Below, in pieces: positions 11,460-22,139 of a stretch of DNA of 64,000 bases. The translations under genes were made by a program, and so were the position numbers. Position 1 is the stretch's first letter, and each line of letters opens with the position of its first letter. The notes under the pieces are model-generated. The model was not told where the DNA came from. It ran no database searches and saw only the letters and a list, made by a program, of their open reading frames with translations. The DNA is from Antedon mediterranea (taxonomy: Eukaryota; Echinodermata; Crinoidea; Comatulida; Antedonidae): the NCBI RefSeq assembly GCF_964355755.1, contig NC_092680.1, positions 14,795,001 to 14,859,000 on the forward strand, written 5' to 3'.

Positions 11460-11760
11460 AAGAAAAAGTAAACATAGAAAAGTGAACAAACTATTGAAAA
11501 AGTTAACAATTTTTAGAACAAGAGAACACATTTTTAGAACAACTGAACACATTTTTAGAACAAGTTAACAAATTGTTAGAACAAGTGAACAAATTTTATA
11601 AAATCATACGTAACGATCTTTTGTAAAACATACGTAACGATCTTTTGTAAAACATACGTAACGATCTTTTGTAAAACATACGTAACGATCTTTTGTACAA
11701 CATACGTAACGATCTTTTGTAAAAGCATAGTAACAAGTTTTGTAAAAAGGAAAGTAAACA
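11460..11760. repeat. Two short tandem arrays at the Helitron 3' side
   Basis: A loose array of GAACA(A)N-TTTTTAGAACA units (about 11460-11600) is followed by about five copies of a 24-25-bp unit containing CATACGTAACGATCTTTTGT (11603-11740). They replace the expected helicase region. Confidence 0.8.
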
Positions 11761-12060
11761 GTTTTTTAAACTAACAGTGACAAGATTTCTCGCAAATTTT
11801 TTCCTAGTGTTAATAACAGAATTAGGTTGCAGTAGCAAACATTGAGCAGAAACTGAAACCAATATAAATTATTTGTAAAAACAAAAACCCAGGAAAAGTC
11901 TCATATTGGTGGTATACAAGATATACATAGGTGTTTAGTAGATAACTTTGCAGAAGCACATTGTAAGCAAAAGTACAAATAATTTGTAGAAGCAAGTATT
12001 AAGAAGAAGCTAACAACAGAAATACTTTGTAAAAACAAATACTCAATAAAAGTAATGGGT

Positions 12061-12784
12061 GGAAGTTGTCACACAGCTGTTTACTGTACTCGCTTGTTTA
12101 TGAATATATTGCTGTGTGCACTTTCACTGTGGAAATAATTACTTAGGACTTTGGTATGTCCGAATCGACCCCCTCCCCCAACTGGGTCATCAATTTGACA
12201 TATTGATGACCATGTTTACCAACTTTGTATAATTATCAGAATCAGACCACTTTCTATTTTTAAATTGTGTTACCCAGTGAATTCTGATTGGATAGTTACC
12301 TACGGTATATGTAAAATAGTTAACTACCCCCTTTAAATAGCAGCTACACCCAAAAGATTGTTAGTTGTTGTGTGGTTCTTCTGCTGCTTTCTCCCACCAA
12401 CTCACTCCATCCTTAAGTTATTTGTGGATGTTACTTGGCTTCTTATAGTGCAATTCTGGGTAAGACTACATTTTTGTTCTTTAATGTTCACCACCTCCTA
12501 AATTGACCAAACTCACATATATTTTATGTTACTTTATGTGGTTATCGTTGTGTAAATAAATTGTATATATTACATAGCCTATGTAAATACGCTAACGTGA
12601 TTGGTTGAAACTGCATCACATGACTACCGCTGCGAGGATCGTAAATCGTATATATCCTCGAGAACGATGATATTGACTGTGTAATTTTCGCGTAATTATC
12701 GTGTCCCCTGTCATTAAACATATAGATTCTTGAGTACGATGATATTGACTGTGTAATTTTCGTGTGCCAACACTCGCGTTGCCG
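12061..12784. other. Non-coding stretch with a 45-bp duplication
   Basis: No gene was recognised. A block containing ACGATGATATTGACTGTGTA occurs twice (about 12663-12705 and 12735-12775), separated by AT-rich DNA. The right end of the Helitron probably lies in or near this stretch but was not found. Confidence 0.4.
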
Positions 12785-12885
12785 ATAAATAAACAAAAGT
12801 CATCTACTCGATCTTGAACTCGGGTGGAATTGTCACTCAATCGCAAGACAACGCTTCAACCGCTGCGCCACTGAACTTGCTTGAA
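12785..12885 (-). mobile_element. tRNA-derived SINE head
   Basis: Read on the minus strand, GTGGCGCAGCGGTTGAAG is a fit to a pol III A box and GAGTTCAAGATC a weaker B box about 35 bases on. The spacing suits a tRNA-like promoter. There is no cloverleaf or anticodon arm good enough for a real tRNA gene. Confidence 0.5.
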
Positions 12886-12977
12886 GAAATTAATCATCTA
12901 AACTATTTAAACTATGCATACATAGCGCCCTCATTTGTTATAAGTCCACCCTAAATGTGATGAAACACCGTTTGTGA

Positions 12978-13192
12978 TTGGTCAATACTCACGGTAGTAA
13001 CCTAGTAACTAGCTCCTCGAAGATCGAGAAGAAGACGAATTGTTTATTCGGCCTACCTGATTATAATATTATTTTTAATAGGCTTATTGATGGAAATTCT
13101 TCTGTTAATTTAAACGACCTAGGCCTAAGTGAATATTTTATTGCCAAGGAATCATTAATTAGTAATTATCTGTATATTATTCTTCGCAAGGT
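12978..13192 (+). CDS. Possible single exon, unknown protein
   Basis: An open frame of about 70 residues with a good 5' splice site at its end (CGCAAG|GTAAGG). The stretch reads as an amphipathic segment (NRLIDGNSSVNLNDLGLSEY...NYLYIILRK). No partner exon was recognised. It lies between Helitron debris and the second Helitron ORF copy. It may be a transposon exon or a chance frame. Confidence 0.25.
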
Positions 13193-13287
13193 AAGGTGTC
13201 TAGGCAGGCTTGTTTAAATACAATACAAATACTATAGGAGGCCTAGCCTAGCTTCACCCAACCCAGCAGACTTGTTCTTGGCTATAT

Positions 13288-13457
13288 AATATAACAGATA
13301 TTGCCTTTTATATCGGTTAAATATAAGATTTGACATCCCCTCGGGAATGATATTAAGTTCTCGGGGAATATATATTTCCCTCAGCTGGATTTGATATCCC
13401 TCGGGGATATCAAATCTTATATTTAACCTCTAAGCAGTCAATATCTGTATAATATTG
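13288..13457. mobile_element. Foldback element / hairpin
   Basis: Long inverted arms (ATAACAGATATTG...GGTTAAATATAAGATTTGA against its complement at 13405-13457) enclose a short centre rich in CCCTCGGG-type repeats. It is probably a small MITE. Its target duplication was not resolved. Confidence 0.6.
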
Positions 13458-13678
13458 TAACTCCAGTTCTTACTTCTTTCTGTACATGTGTTATTGAGCC
13501 GTGCATGTGACAAAGTGTAAAACAAAAGGAGTGAGATATTCACAAAACAATAGTAACAGTGAAAATATAAACTGTGAATTGTAAAAACGGATTATTTCTT
13601 GTTGCAGAATAAATATATTATTAATTGTTAAAGAATTTGACACAAAATTTGTGGACTTGGTTATTACAGGCATACATA

Positions 13679-13831
13679 ATGGATACACAATTTATAAGTG
13701 TTGTTATTGCTATGTTGTTTTTAATGTTGTTAATGATGTGTTGTTTATGTAAAAATATTAAAGAAGTTCCAAATAAAGAGTACAATAATGCCAACACAGC
13801 TGGTATTGATGATAGCATAGAGATATTATAG
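13679..13831 (+). pseudogene. Second copy of the Helitron N-terminal ORF (fragment)
   Basis: The start MDTQFISVVIAMLFLMLLMM-CC, then KEYNNANTAGI, matches the ORF at 2621 in order and spacing, including the membrane-like helix. Sequence upstream (TACATAATGGATACACAAT) is also shared. The frame ends in a stop at 13829, so only about 50 residues remain and the PHD-like finger is absent. It shows that this region took at least two related insertions or a partial duplication. Confidence 0.65.
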
Positions 13832-14008
13832 TGAACTGGAGAAACAACTGTTATTGTCCTTTGACGATCATTCCGACCGCCCTGATAATAATCAACTAGC
13901 ACGCGACCACCTAATTAGTTAAGATAAACAATTAGCTGTGCATGGCCGATTGACCATTACGTCATACTTACCCACAATTCATTTTGATTGCATCGCGTCG
14001 CACATCGG

Positions 14009-15016
14009 AAAATGGCGAAGTACTCAAAGGAAGATTATTATACTGGCGAAGATTTTGACAATTTAAGCGATTTTAGTTTTGATGAAGAGGATCTAAATGA
14101 ATTTGAACGGGAGTGCTTAACTAATGAAAAGAAAAACACCGGGAATGATGGCAACGGTATGGTTTTAATATTATTTTAGGATCTACTAACGCTAGGCCCC
14201 GTAGCCTAGGTTAGCTAATAAGGCCATAGCACTGTCCTTTTTTCGGTGTGCGGGCAGGGCGGTGTTAACGTGGTGGCGGGGCCTGCACATCGGTACAGTT
14301 AATTTTTCTTTCAATGCTAGCTAGGCCTTGTAACATAATGATATGAAGGTTGTAAAATAAATTAAAAATGTCCAAATAATAATTGTTTTGCCTTTTTTGA
14401 GAAAACAAATAGGCCTAAAGTTAGGCCTAATATTATAATTATTAATATCTCTATTATGCTTTATTATATATATGATTCGGCCTAAAGATATTATCATTAT
14501 TGATTGATTTTATAGTGAACTGGAGACCACTTTTCAGGCAGTTACCGCTCAGTTATTTCTTTACCACCACTGGGCCTAGGCCCTAGGCATAGAGATATTA
14601 TAGTAAACTATAATATCTCTTTGACCTAGGCTATGCAGTAATATTAATTATTATTATAATAATAATATCTATCTTTGACTAGCCTAGGGCATAAGTACTG
14701 GGCTATAAAGAGTTCGCAATTAATTTATTTATTTCACAATACAAAAAAACACTCGTAATTTATATGAATTATTATTAGTTTGATATTTTTTTTATAGGCC
14801 AAGTTGAAGCAGAAAATGAACCGACCACAGAAAAAACAAAGAAACGTAAACAGTGTGGTACATCAAAACCAAAAAAAAAAGAGTAAAGGTAATCTGCTGT
14901 CAAAATCAACACTCACAGAGAAAACAATTTTGGAAAAGTGTGTGCTTGCCGACGATGTCTTGGGAAAAATAAGAAGAAATCCTTTGTTTGCCGAGTCAGA
15001 AAATTGTAATATATGA
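14009..15016 (+). CDS. Small two-exon gene, acidic then basic protein
   Basis: Exon 1 starts at the ATG at 14009-14011 (MAKYSKEDYYTGEDF...), is strongly acidic, and ends at a donor GT at about 14158. The acceptor TTTTTTATAG is at about 14798. Exon 2 keeps the phase (QVEAENEPTTEKTKKRKQC) and turns Lys-rich, reaching a stop right after a run of ten A. In another phase the frame continues to 15016 (LADDVLGKIRRNPLFAES), so a one-base slip in the A run could join them. No family was recognised. The acidic N-terminus and basic tail could suit a nuclear protein or the first exons of a transposase. Confidence 0.35.
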
Positions 15017-15059
15017 TATACTTTTATAATTAAGAAATCAACTTTTGTATTAGAATTCA

Positions 15060-15685
15060 AATAAGTTCACGAACTTGGCCCAGAAAGTCCAGAGGAGAGT
15101 TTGTCCAGATGTTTTTAATGTCCATTTAGTTTATAATCGAATCCATAAAGAAAACACTTAATTTTGTGACCTTTCCCATCATTAAACCAGGAGAGATTGA
15201 CACTATTTAAGTACAGATTTGACAGTGTTATCCATCATAGAAATACCTTATTATACCGTTAATCACTTCTACTTAAACACCCCTGGACCAACTTAGGACC
15301 AATAGTTACCCTCACAGATGACGTAGTGACATATGCAAATGAACCGAAGCCAATATACCCCCAAGTTTCAGAAGAGCCCATCTACACCTTACAGCCACCT
15401 CACAAAGCACACACCTTACAGCCACTTCTTCAGAAGAACATCTACACCTCACAGCCACTTCTTTAGAAGCAGACCTACACACTTCACATCTCACTGATCC
15501 TCCGTTCCTCATCCTTAGTTATAGTTGCATTATCCTTATCCTTAGTTATAGTATATTGTACTGAAGTATTATTGCATCAAGTATTATTGAATAAACAATA
15601 TGTGTTACTACAGTTAAGTGAGTAAGAGTCTTCATTACAAGTCAGTACCTCAACACGTACTATATTACATGGTGGAAGACCCAAA
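15060..15685 (+). mobile_element. Probable 5' LTR
   Basis: A non-coding stretch with repeated CTTACAGCCAC / CATCTACACC units (15380-15480), an AATAAA at about 15590, and an end at TACA directly followed by TGGTGGAAGACCC. That sequence suits a primer binding site next to an LTR. The left border is not defined. The Gag frame begins about 670 bp further on. Confidence 0.45.
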
Positions 15686-16350
15686 TTTTATAAGGAACAG
15701 AGTGAGCAAACACAACAAGAGACGAAGACGAAGAAGAAGACAACCAGATATTTGTTTGAAAGGAGAAAACAAGAAATTTACTTTTACACAAAGACCAGCT
15801 GAAATTATATTTGAACGAGAGAAGCAGAATTTGTTTTCAGGTAAGCATTTTAACTCGATCAAGAGAAGCAGAATTTTTTTGTTTTCAAGCATTTTTTAAG
15901 CATTTTTAACTGGATCGAGACAAGCAGAAATTTTCTTAAGTAAGCATTTTTAACTGGATCGAGACAAGCAGAATTTTTTAATTTCTTATAACCGTTGGAT
16001 GAAGACAAAGAATAATCAAGGAAGACACAAGAAGAATCAAAACGGAATAACAGAAGCAAGCGGACAAGAATTGTTTCGTTTGGACACTTTCAACTTTTTT
16101 TTAAACATTTTTTAAATTTTGAACTTTGAGCATTTGAACATTGATTGACTTTTAACATTTCTTTAATTCGTTATTTGAACATTGTTGAACACTTTTTGCA
16201 TTTCCTTTAATTCGTTTTTAATTGGATCGGAAGCATTTGGGGTAAGTCAAACCATTTTGATTTTTGATTTGTAACCTTGATTGAAAAGTGAGAGTTTATA
16301 TATATACACTAAATTGTTTTTGATATTTTGATTAATTAATATTATAAAGT

Positions 16351-17266
16351 ATGGTTGACGTTGATAACGAAGTAATTGTAAATGAGCCCGTCCATCCTCA
16401 TCCCGTGCCCCATCTAAGACAAACCGATTTCCTTCCCAAAAGATACAATGGTTCCATCACCGATCACGACCAATGTAGTGCACACTATTTATCATTTACC
16501 GACTACCTTGAGGCCCACACTTTAGAAAACCCTGAAAATAATGCCCAATTGCTTAATGTCATAAGTATTTTCAAACGTAGCCTTCAGGGGCAAGCTAGAC
16601 TCTGGATTGAGGGAAAGCAGTTCGATTCACTGGAATCCTTGAAAACCCAATTCATTTAACAGGTTTAGTAAAAACAAATCAATCTATGCGCACATAAGAG
16701 AATACGATTCAATTACATACACCACTGGCGACAATGCCGAAAAACACTTAACCAGAATCAAACAAGCCACAGACAGAATAAAGAATAAATTTATTTCGAC
16801 CCTTCCACCAAAATGTAGAGCAGCTGTAGCCATGTCCACCCCAATCGATGCCACTATTGACAATATCGTAAATAGCGCACAAGATTACTTTGACCTTTCC
16901 GTAGATGATTCTACACGGGAAGTTTCATTCAACATCAACAAGGAAACAGATAATAGTCTCGAATCGCTCCAACATGAGATAAATTCTCTTAAGTTAGATA
17001 TAGCCACAACAAAACGATCCCTTAATGATGATACTCGACGCTCACGTTCCCCCACCCGAAATTATATCCCAAGACAAAACCGAAGCCCAAGCCCTTACAA
17101 ACCCCGATTCCAGACCCCACCGACTCCAACCTGTTATTACTGCGGGAAGCCAGGCCACATAGCAAGGCACTGCCAACAACGAAACCGTTCTTACGGAAAT
17201 TATCCCCCGCCATACCCATACCAACAGTCAAACAATTATTACCCTAGCCACCAGCAGGATTTTTAA
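16351..17266 (+). pseudogene. LTR retrotransposon Gag with CCHC knuckle
   Basis: Two frames (16351-16659, then 16660-17266 after a stop or shift) form one Gag: a capsid-like region with a hydrophobic and Trp-containing segment (QGQARLWIEG), a Ser/Arg-rich linker (RRSRSPTRN), and the zinc knuckle CYYCGKPGHIARHC near the C-terminus, then a Pro/Tyr-rich tail. The layout suits a Ty3/Gypsy-type element; this is inferred because reverse transcriptase is missing. Confidence 0.7.
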
Positions 17267-17299
17267 AAAGGGGACTAGATGCCGCCCATAATCTGGCCC

Positions 17300-17610
17300 C
17301 CCATACCAAAAACAAAAATTTTCAGGCAAAATATTTAGGGAATTCAGATAAGATTGATTTGTTACTTAACGACAGAAATTATGTTAAAGGAAATTTACCA
17401 GACGGAAGAAATGTTTTAACTTTATTTGACAGTGGTTCAACTAGAACTATAATCTCACAATCGTACGTTAATTCCTCACTTTATTTATCGCGTCTAAAGC
17501 CAGTTAAAGTGAACACAACTTAGTGCAATTCGAATTATTTATCCAAGGACACAAATTTAACATTTCAGCATTAATCATTAAAAATTTGACAGATACTGTA
17601 AATTTCAAAA
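17300..17610 (+). pseudogene. Retroviral-type aspartic protease fragment
   Basis: Frame with LTLFDSGSTRTIISQSYV, the DSG active-site motif of a retropepsin, about 130 bp after Gag. It ends in stops by 17525. No reverse transcriptase, RNase H or integrase follows. The element was cut here and is joined to a second copy of its leader. Confidence 0.6.
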
Positions 17611-18314
17611 GAGTACATGTTATTGTTATAATCCAATAATATACTAAATAATGTTGTGTATACTGATGACACTGTCTTTTATATCTGGATATTAATTATA
17701 CGTGTTGGTAGTTGGTTATTACTGAATTTGATGTCAATTATGGCTAGCATTTTTTAAGCATTTTAAACCGGATCGAGACAAGCAGAAATTTTATCAAATT
17801 TGTATTTAACTGGATCGAGACAAGAAGAAATTTTCTTAAGTAAGCATTTTTAACTGGATCGAGACAAGCAGAATTTTTAAATTTCGTATAACCGTTGGAT
17901 GAAGACAAAGAATATAATTAAGGAAGACACAAGAAGAATCAAAACGGAAAAACAGAAGCAAGCGGACAAGAACTGTTTCGTTTGGACACTTTCAACTTTT
18001 TTTTGCGAGCCTTCTTTAGCTTTCTTCTACAAGGAATTTAAGGATCTTACAACGAGAGTGAAAAAACTTAAACTTGAAGATTGCAGCTTGTCAGTGGCTG
18101 ATGATCATTGTCTGTACAAATACTTCAAAAGAACTGATTATATTAGTGACCGTTTTAAACCTCCTTCAAAATATAAAAAAATTTGGCATTTGTGCAGGAC
18201 ACAGTGCTCTTTATTTTTCAGGAAGGACAATAAGACACGCCATTCCAATACAGGTTAATATTGAAGATCAACCATTTGGTTCAAAAGATTTGGTGAAAAT
18301 AAATGATTACATAA

Positions 18315-18560
18315 ATGGTTGAAGAGAGCTTCGAAGTCGTACGAGTAGATCAGGATATAATAAAGGATTTCCGCGGACACCTAGCTTAGTTCTTTAAGAA
18401 GTCAACCAAGCGAAAGTATGAGCGTTACCTTGTATCGGAGTACAAGCAGTTTTGTTTCAACAAGGCCCATCCCAATGAAGTTGAGGTTACTAGAGCAAAG
18501 ATGCTCAAATGGAAGACGATACCATCTTATGATGAACCTGCTATTCAAATCCGATTGTAA
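18315..18560 (+). pseudogene. Unknown conserved-looking ORF with one stop
   Basis: From the ATG at 18315 a frame reads MVEESFEVVRVDQDIIKDF, meets one TAG, then continues as FFKKSTKRKYERYLVSEYKQ and KAHPNEVEVTRAKMLKW to a TAA at 18558. The charge pattern and single stop suggest a recently lost coding segment. No family was recognised. It lies between the LTR element and the LINE. A neighbouring frame at 18150-18320 (FGICAGHSALYFSGRTI) may be a related piece. Confidence 0.3.
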
Positions 18561-18634
18561 TAGGCACCTGTTTTTCATTCAATTCAACAGTACGTTACCG
18601 CACTTCAGCAGTACGTTACCGTAAACTACAATCA

Positions 18635-19494
18635 ATGGCTGCTATCAACAAAAAGCGTAAACCTGTAGCTAAAGCTAAGCCAGAGAGCACCCAAAACCTT
18701 GATGGCCATTCGTCAGATATGGACGAGACATTGCATCATAAAAAACAAGGTAACGAAGTTAACATAGCTGAAGTAAAAGAACTAATTGACTTTGAGTTAC
18801 AAAAGTGTTTAGCTTCTGACTCAAATTTTACGCTAAAGATTGCCGAGGCTGTATCAAATATGGTACATGATCAACTAACCGGGAAACTAACTGACCTTAT
18901 CAAAGAGTCTCTAAAGTTTGATACAAACGTTATCAATGATTAAGTTACTGTATGTAGTCTAGAAAACAAAATCTCTGCACTTGAAAATGAATTAGATCTA
19001 GCTGAACAGTATTCTAGAAGAAACTGTCTAGTAATTCACGGAATACAAGAAAATCAAGAAGAAAATACGGATAAAGAAGTGATAAAGATCTTTATAGAAA
19101 AATTAAATGTCTCTGTAGATTCTATCGACATTGACAGGTCTCTCGCCTTGGACGAAACATGGCGGCAAACACTAACAAGTCCAAAACTAGGCCGATGATC
19201 ATTAAATTTGCCAGCTACAAAATGAGAAATGAAATCTTTAGGGCAAAGAAACGTTTCAAAGATTCACCTTATTTTATTCATGAAAGCTTAACATCAAAAC
19301 GATCTCAACTGCTTCGTGAAGTGAAACATACATTCAATGCAAAATCGATCAAGGCCACCTGGACCCAAAACGGGAAGATATGTATACTAACCAACAGCAT
19401 GAAGAAAGTAGTCGTCAATTCCCGATCCGATCTGTCTCGCCATCAGAACGATCTTAAACAGGCCTACTCGAAGCTTACTTTATGGACTTTTTAA
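18635..19494 (+). pseudogene. LINE ORF1 (frameshifted)
   Basis: Frames 18635-18943 and 19159-19494 plus linking sequence form an ORF1 of the coiled-coil/RRM-like type. They hold a Lys-rich start, a heptad-like stretch (ENKISALENELDLAEQYSRR), NCLVIHGI-EN (the RRM strand), then RPMIIKFASYKMRNEIFRAKK and the C-terminal domain. It is followed by ORF2 on the same strand, as in CR1/L2-like elements. Confidence 0.7.
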
Positions 19495-19770
19495 AGTAGC
19501 AGATTGTACTTGATTTATTTCTATGTCAATGCATACGAGTGATAAACAATATCACTTAGTTGTCATACCGTGAACCTTGTAATTACATATACACATTTTT
19601 ATTCTTATTCTTTAATTTGTTATATATTTATGAATGTAAATGGATCTTCTCATCTCCTTTTGTATTCATCTGTTGGCATTCAGTCCACTAGTGATAATTT
19701 AAATTCAACATTTGAACTAAATTTTAATCCTTTCATTCAAAATGAAAATAGGTAAGATACTCAGGCTGAT

Positions 19771-21460
19771 ATGCTAATTAATCACTTAACCACTAGATCC
19801 AATACACTTGATCATTATAAATATTATGATATAACTGAATTTAACACCTTGCATGACTCTTTAACCAAACCCAAACTATCTTTACTGCATTTGAATATAA
19901 GAAGCTTCTCAAATAAGTCTGATGCTTTTGACAGTTTATTATATTCTTTGCACACTAAACTTTCCATCATTGGTTTATCAGAGACCTGGCTAAATGATAA
20001 CACACAATCCCCCTTTTTAAACAATTACACTTTTTTTGCAAGTAATAGACAATATAGTACTGGAGGTGGCGTATGACTGTTTTTACTTAACGAGTTAAAT
20101 ATCCGTGTTTGAACCGACCTTGCCCTTCCAAGAAATATTTGTGATTTGTGTTGAAATTATATTAAACAACAAGAAAAATATAATAATTGGTATTATATAT
20201 AGACCCCGAAGTTCTAATATTACTGATTTCTCTATATGCTAATAGATGAATTACTTACTCGTATCAATATTGAAAACAAACATTGCAACCTAATGGGTGA
20301 TTTTAATATTGATTTACTAAAATTCCACAATCAAAACTCAATAACTAATTACTTAGACATTCTTCTATCCCATTCGTTTAATCCTACTGTTTCCAAACCT
20401 ACCCGAATTACTACAAACAGTGCAACTCTATTAGATCATTTTTATACGAATCAGATTAATATAAATATAACTTCTGGTATTATAATTTCGGACATTGCTG
20501 ATAATCTTCCTATTTTCCAACTTATTGACCACAATTTCGAAAAAAAGTCTAACAATAAAATTTCTTATGTAATAAATGATCATAACTCATTTTGTATCAG
20601 TTTAATGCGAGAGGACTGGTCTGATGTATACAACTCTGATCCTAAACTCTCGTTTGATATTTTTATTGATAAATTTACTTATATACATAATAAACATCTA
20701 ATTACTAAAATTATTCCGAAACACAAAGCTTTTAAACAGCCTTGGATGAGCGCCTCATTAATTAAATCAAGTAAACATAAACATAAATTATACAAAAAAT
20801 ATATCTCTTCACAAAATGCTAACCACAAATTAATTAAGTTAAGTTAATGGAAATATAAAAAGTACCCAATAAAATAAATTCAATTAAAATCGATAATTAA
20901 TAAAATAATAAAAAATGATAAATCTATATGTGATCATTTTAACAATTATTTTTCATCCATAGGGTCTGATATCAATAAGTCTCAATACCAGCTTCAGCAA
21001 TTGATCCGTTAACATTCCTTCCAACACCAACCATTAATTCATTCTATATTATTAGTCCAATTACTGAATCTGAAATTCTTTCTATAACTCTTAATTTTGA
21101 TTAAAAAAAAGGAGGTAGGCATGATAACTTTCTCCTCGCACATTAAAAGCCATTAACATTTGCCATAAATTCATCTTTTTGCTCAGGTACAGTACCAACT
21201 AAGTTGAAATTGGCAAAGGTAGTTCCTATAATTAAGAAAGGAGACACCTGTTTATTATCTAACAGACCTATATCTATTTTACCAGTGTTTTCAAAATTAT
21301 TAGAAAAACTCATGCATAAAAAGCTTTAGACTATCTAAAACAATTTGATATCTTAAACCATCATCAATATGGTTTTCCACCTAAACATTCCACTTGTCAT
21401 GCCATCCTTGAACTTATAAATAATATCACTGAATCTTTTGAAAATAATTTATTTCAGTTA
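19771..21460 (+). pseudogene. LINE ORF2: endonuclease and reverse-transcriptase remnants
   Basis: The apurinic-like endonuclease shows HLNIRSFSNK, the ETWL motif (GLSETWLND) and, after a shift, MGDFNID (about 20293) and LLDHFYTN. The 20236-20847 frame carries the end of the nuclease and linker. Reverse-transcriptase parts from about 20930 to 21460 are broken in all frames (NNYFSSIG; KLAK-VPI-KKGD; RPIS-LPVFSK-LE; GF-P-HST) and the YADD core is not reached. It is a dead 3'-incomplete copy of CR1/L2 type. Confidence 0.7.
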
Positions 21461-21802
21461 AAGGACAATAGACAGATGAAGTCATTCCCTGTTTAAAACA
21501 CCATATATACATAGAATACATTCATTCTTGGCATTATTTTTAATTCGTTTTGGGGAATAAGAAAAATATACATTCTTATCTGCTCGATCGGTTGAACTCT
21601 ACTTCCGGTTCATATGCTGACATCATATTACTAATTAATTAGCTACGTCACGAAAGCGACACTAGACAGCGCTCTACCACGACCATGTGCAATGTGCTGT
21701 AGCTGCCTGCTGTGTATTGTGTTGTTTGATCAGCCGAGTGATTCTTTTGTTCGAAGTTTTCGCAAACTTTTCTTCATTTAAACTTAGTTTTGTTACTCAA
21801 AA

Positions 21803-22132
21803 ATGCCGTATTGTGCAGTATTTGGGTGTAGTAACAAGAATGCTCTTTTAAAAGTAGGATTCTTTCGTTTCCCAAAAGATAAAGTGTTGCGGAAGGCATG
21901 GATCCATGCAATTAAGCGTAAAAATGTTGAGGCTAGCGAACATTCAAGGGTATGTTCAGCACATTTCAACGAGGAGGATTTCGAAAGATATCCACCCAGG
22001 CTGGCTGAATTTGGTTACCCTGGCGCTAGTTGGAATTGAAAGTGGATAGAATTCCATCACAAGTAAACCTAAATCCTGTAACCACCGGTAGTACGGAAGA
22101 AAAGACACGAAGTGCGTACAAAAAACGAAGAC
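21803..22132 (+). pseudogene. THAP-domain exon
   Basis: The frame from 21803 begins MPYCAVFGCSNK and continues to SRVCSAHF, giving the C2-CH zinc set (Cys4, Cys9, Cys and His of CSAH), plus conserved PKD and W residues of a THAP DNA-binding domain. It stops at 22039. In another phase the sequence goes on for about 30 residues (DRIPSQVNLNPVTTG..., then a basic KKRRRRE stretch) to a GC-type donor near 22140, so one base was lost near 22030. THAP domains open P-element/THAP9-like transposases; such a transposase remnant lies at 28200 on the same strand. A separate host THAP gene is the alternative. Confidence 0.75.
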
Positions 22133-22139
22133 GCCGAGA

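Larger units (their letters stand above)
2585..12060 (+). mobile_element. Degenerate Helitron with protease-like domains
   Basis: A string of broken same-strand frames is collinear with large animal Helitrons: a PHD-like N-terminal ORF, a GKQC/DSH protease-like domain, an OTU-like domain, Lys/Arg-rich repeats, a block with the PKGGQHGIHGPV motif (DUF6570-like), the Rep N-terminal segment, the post-Rep segment (SAQE, SRKV, F-PVGP) and the pre-helicase segment (QKRTR...LQLFLPFRTD...GPQEDAW). The HUH/Tyr catalytic part of Rep is missing between about 9977 and 10012. No PIF1-type helicase motifs follow 11456. The element is therefore immobile. A Harbinger element (4641-6474) and a MITE (10803-10961) are inserted in it. 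The TC start and CTRR hairpin end were not located, so the borders are approximate. Confidence 0.7.
15886..18003 (+). repeat. Duplicated retrotransposon leader (two copies)
   Basis: The leader before gag (15886-16098), itself made of units like AACTGGATCGAGACAAGCAG, is repeated at 17745-18003 with few differences, up to the stretch CGTTTGGACACTTTCAAC. The second copy follows the truncated pol region, so the element was rearranged by recombination or a template switch during reverse transcription. Confidence 0.75.
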
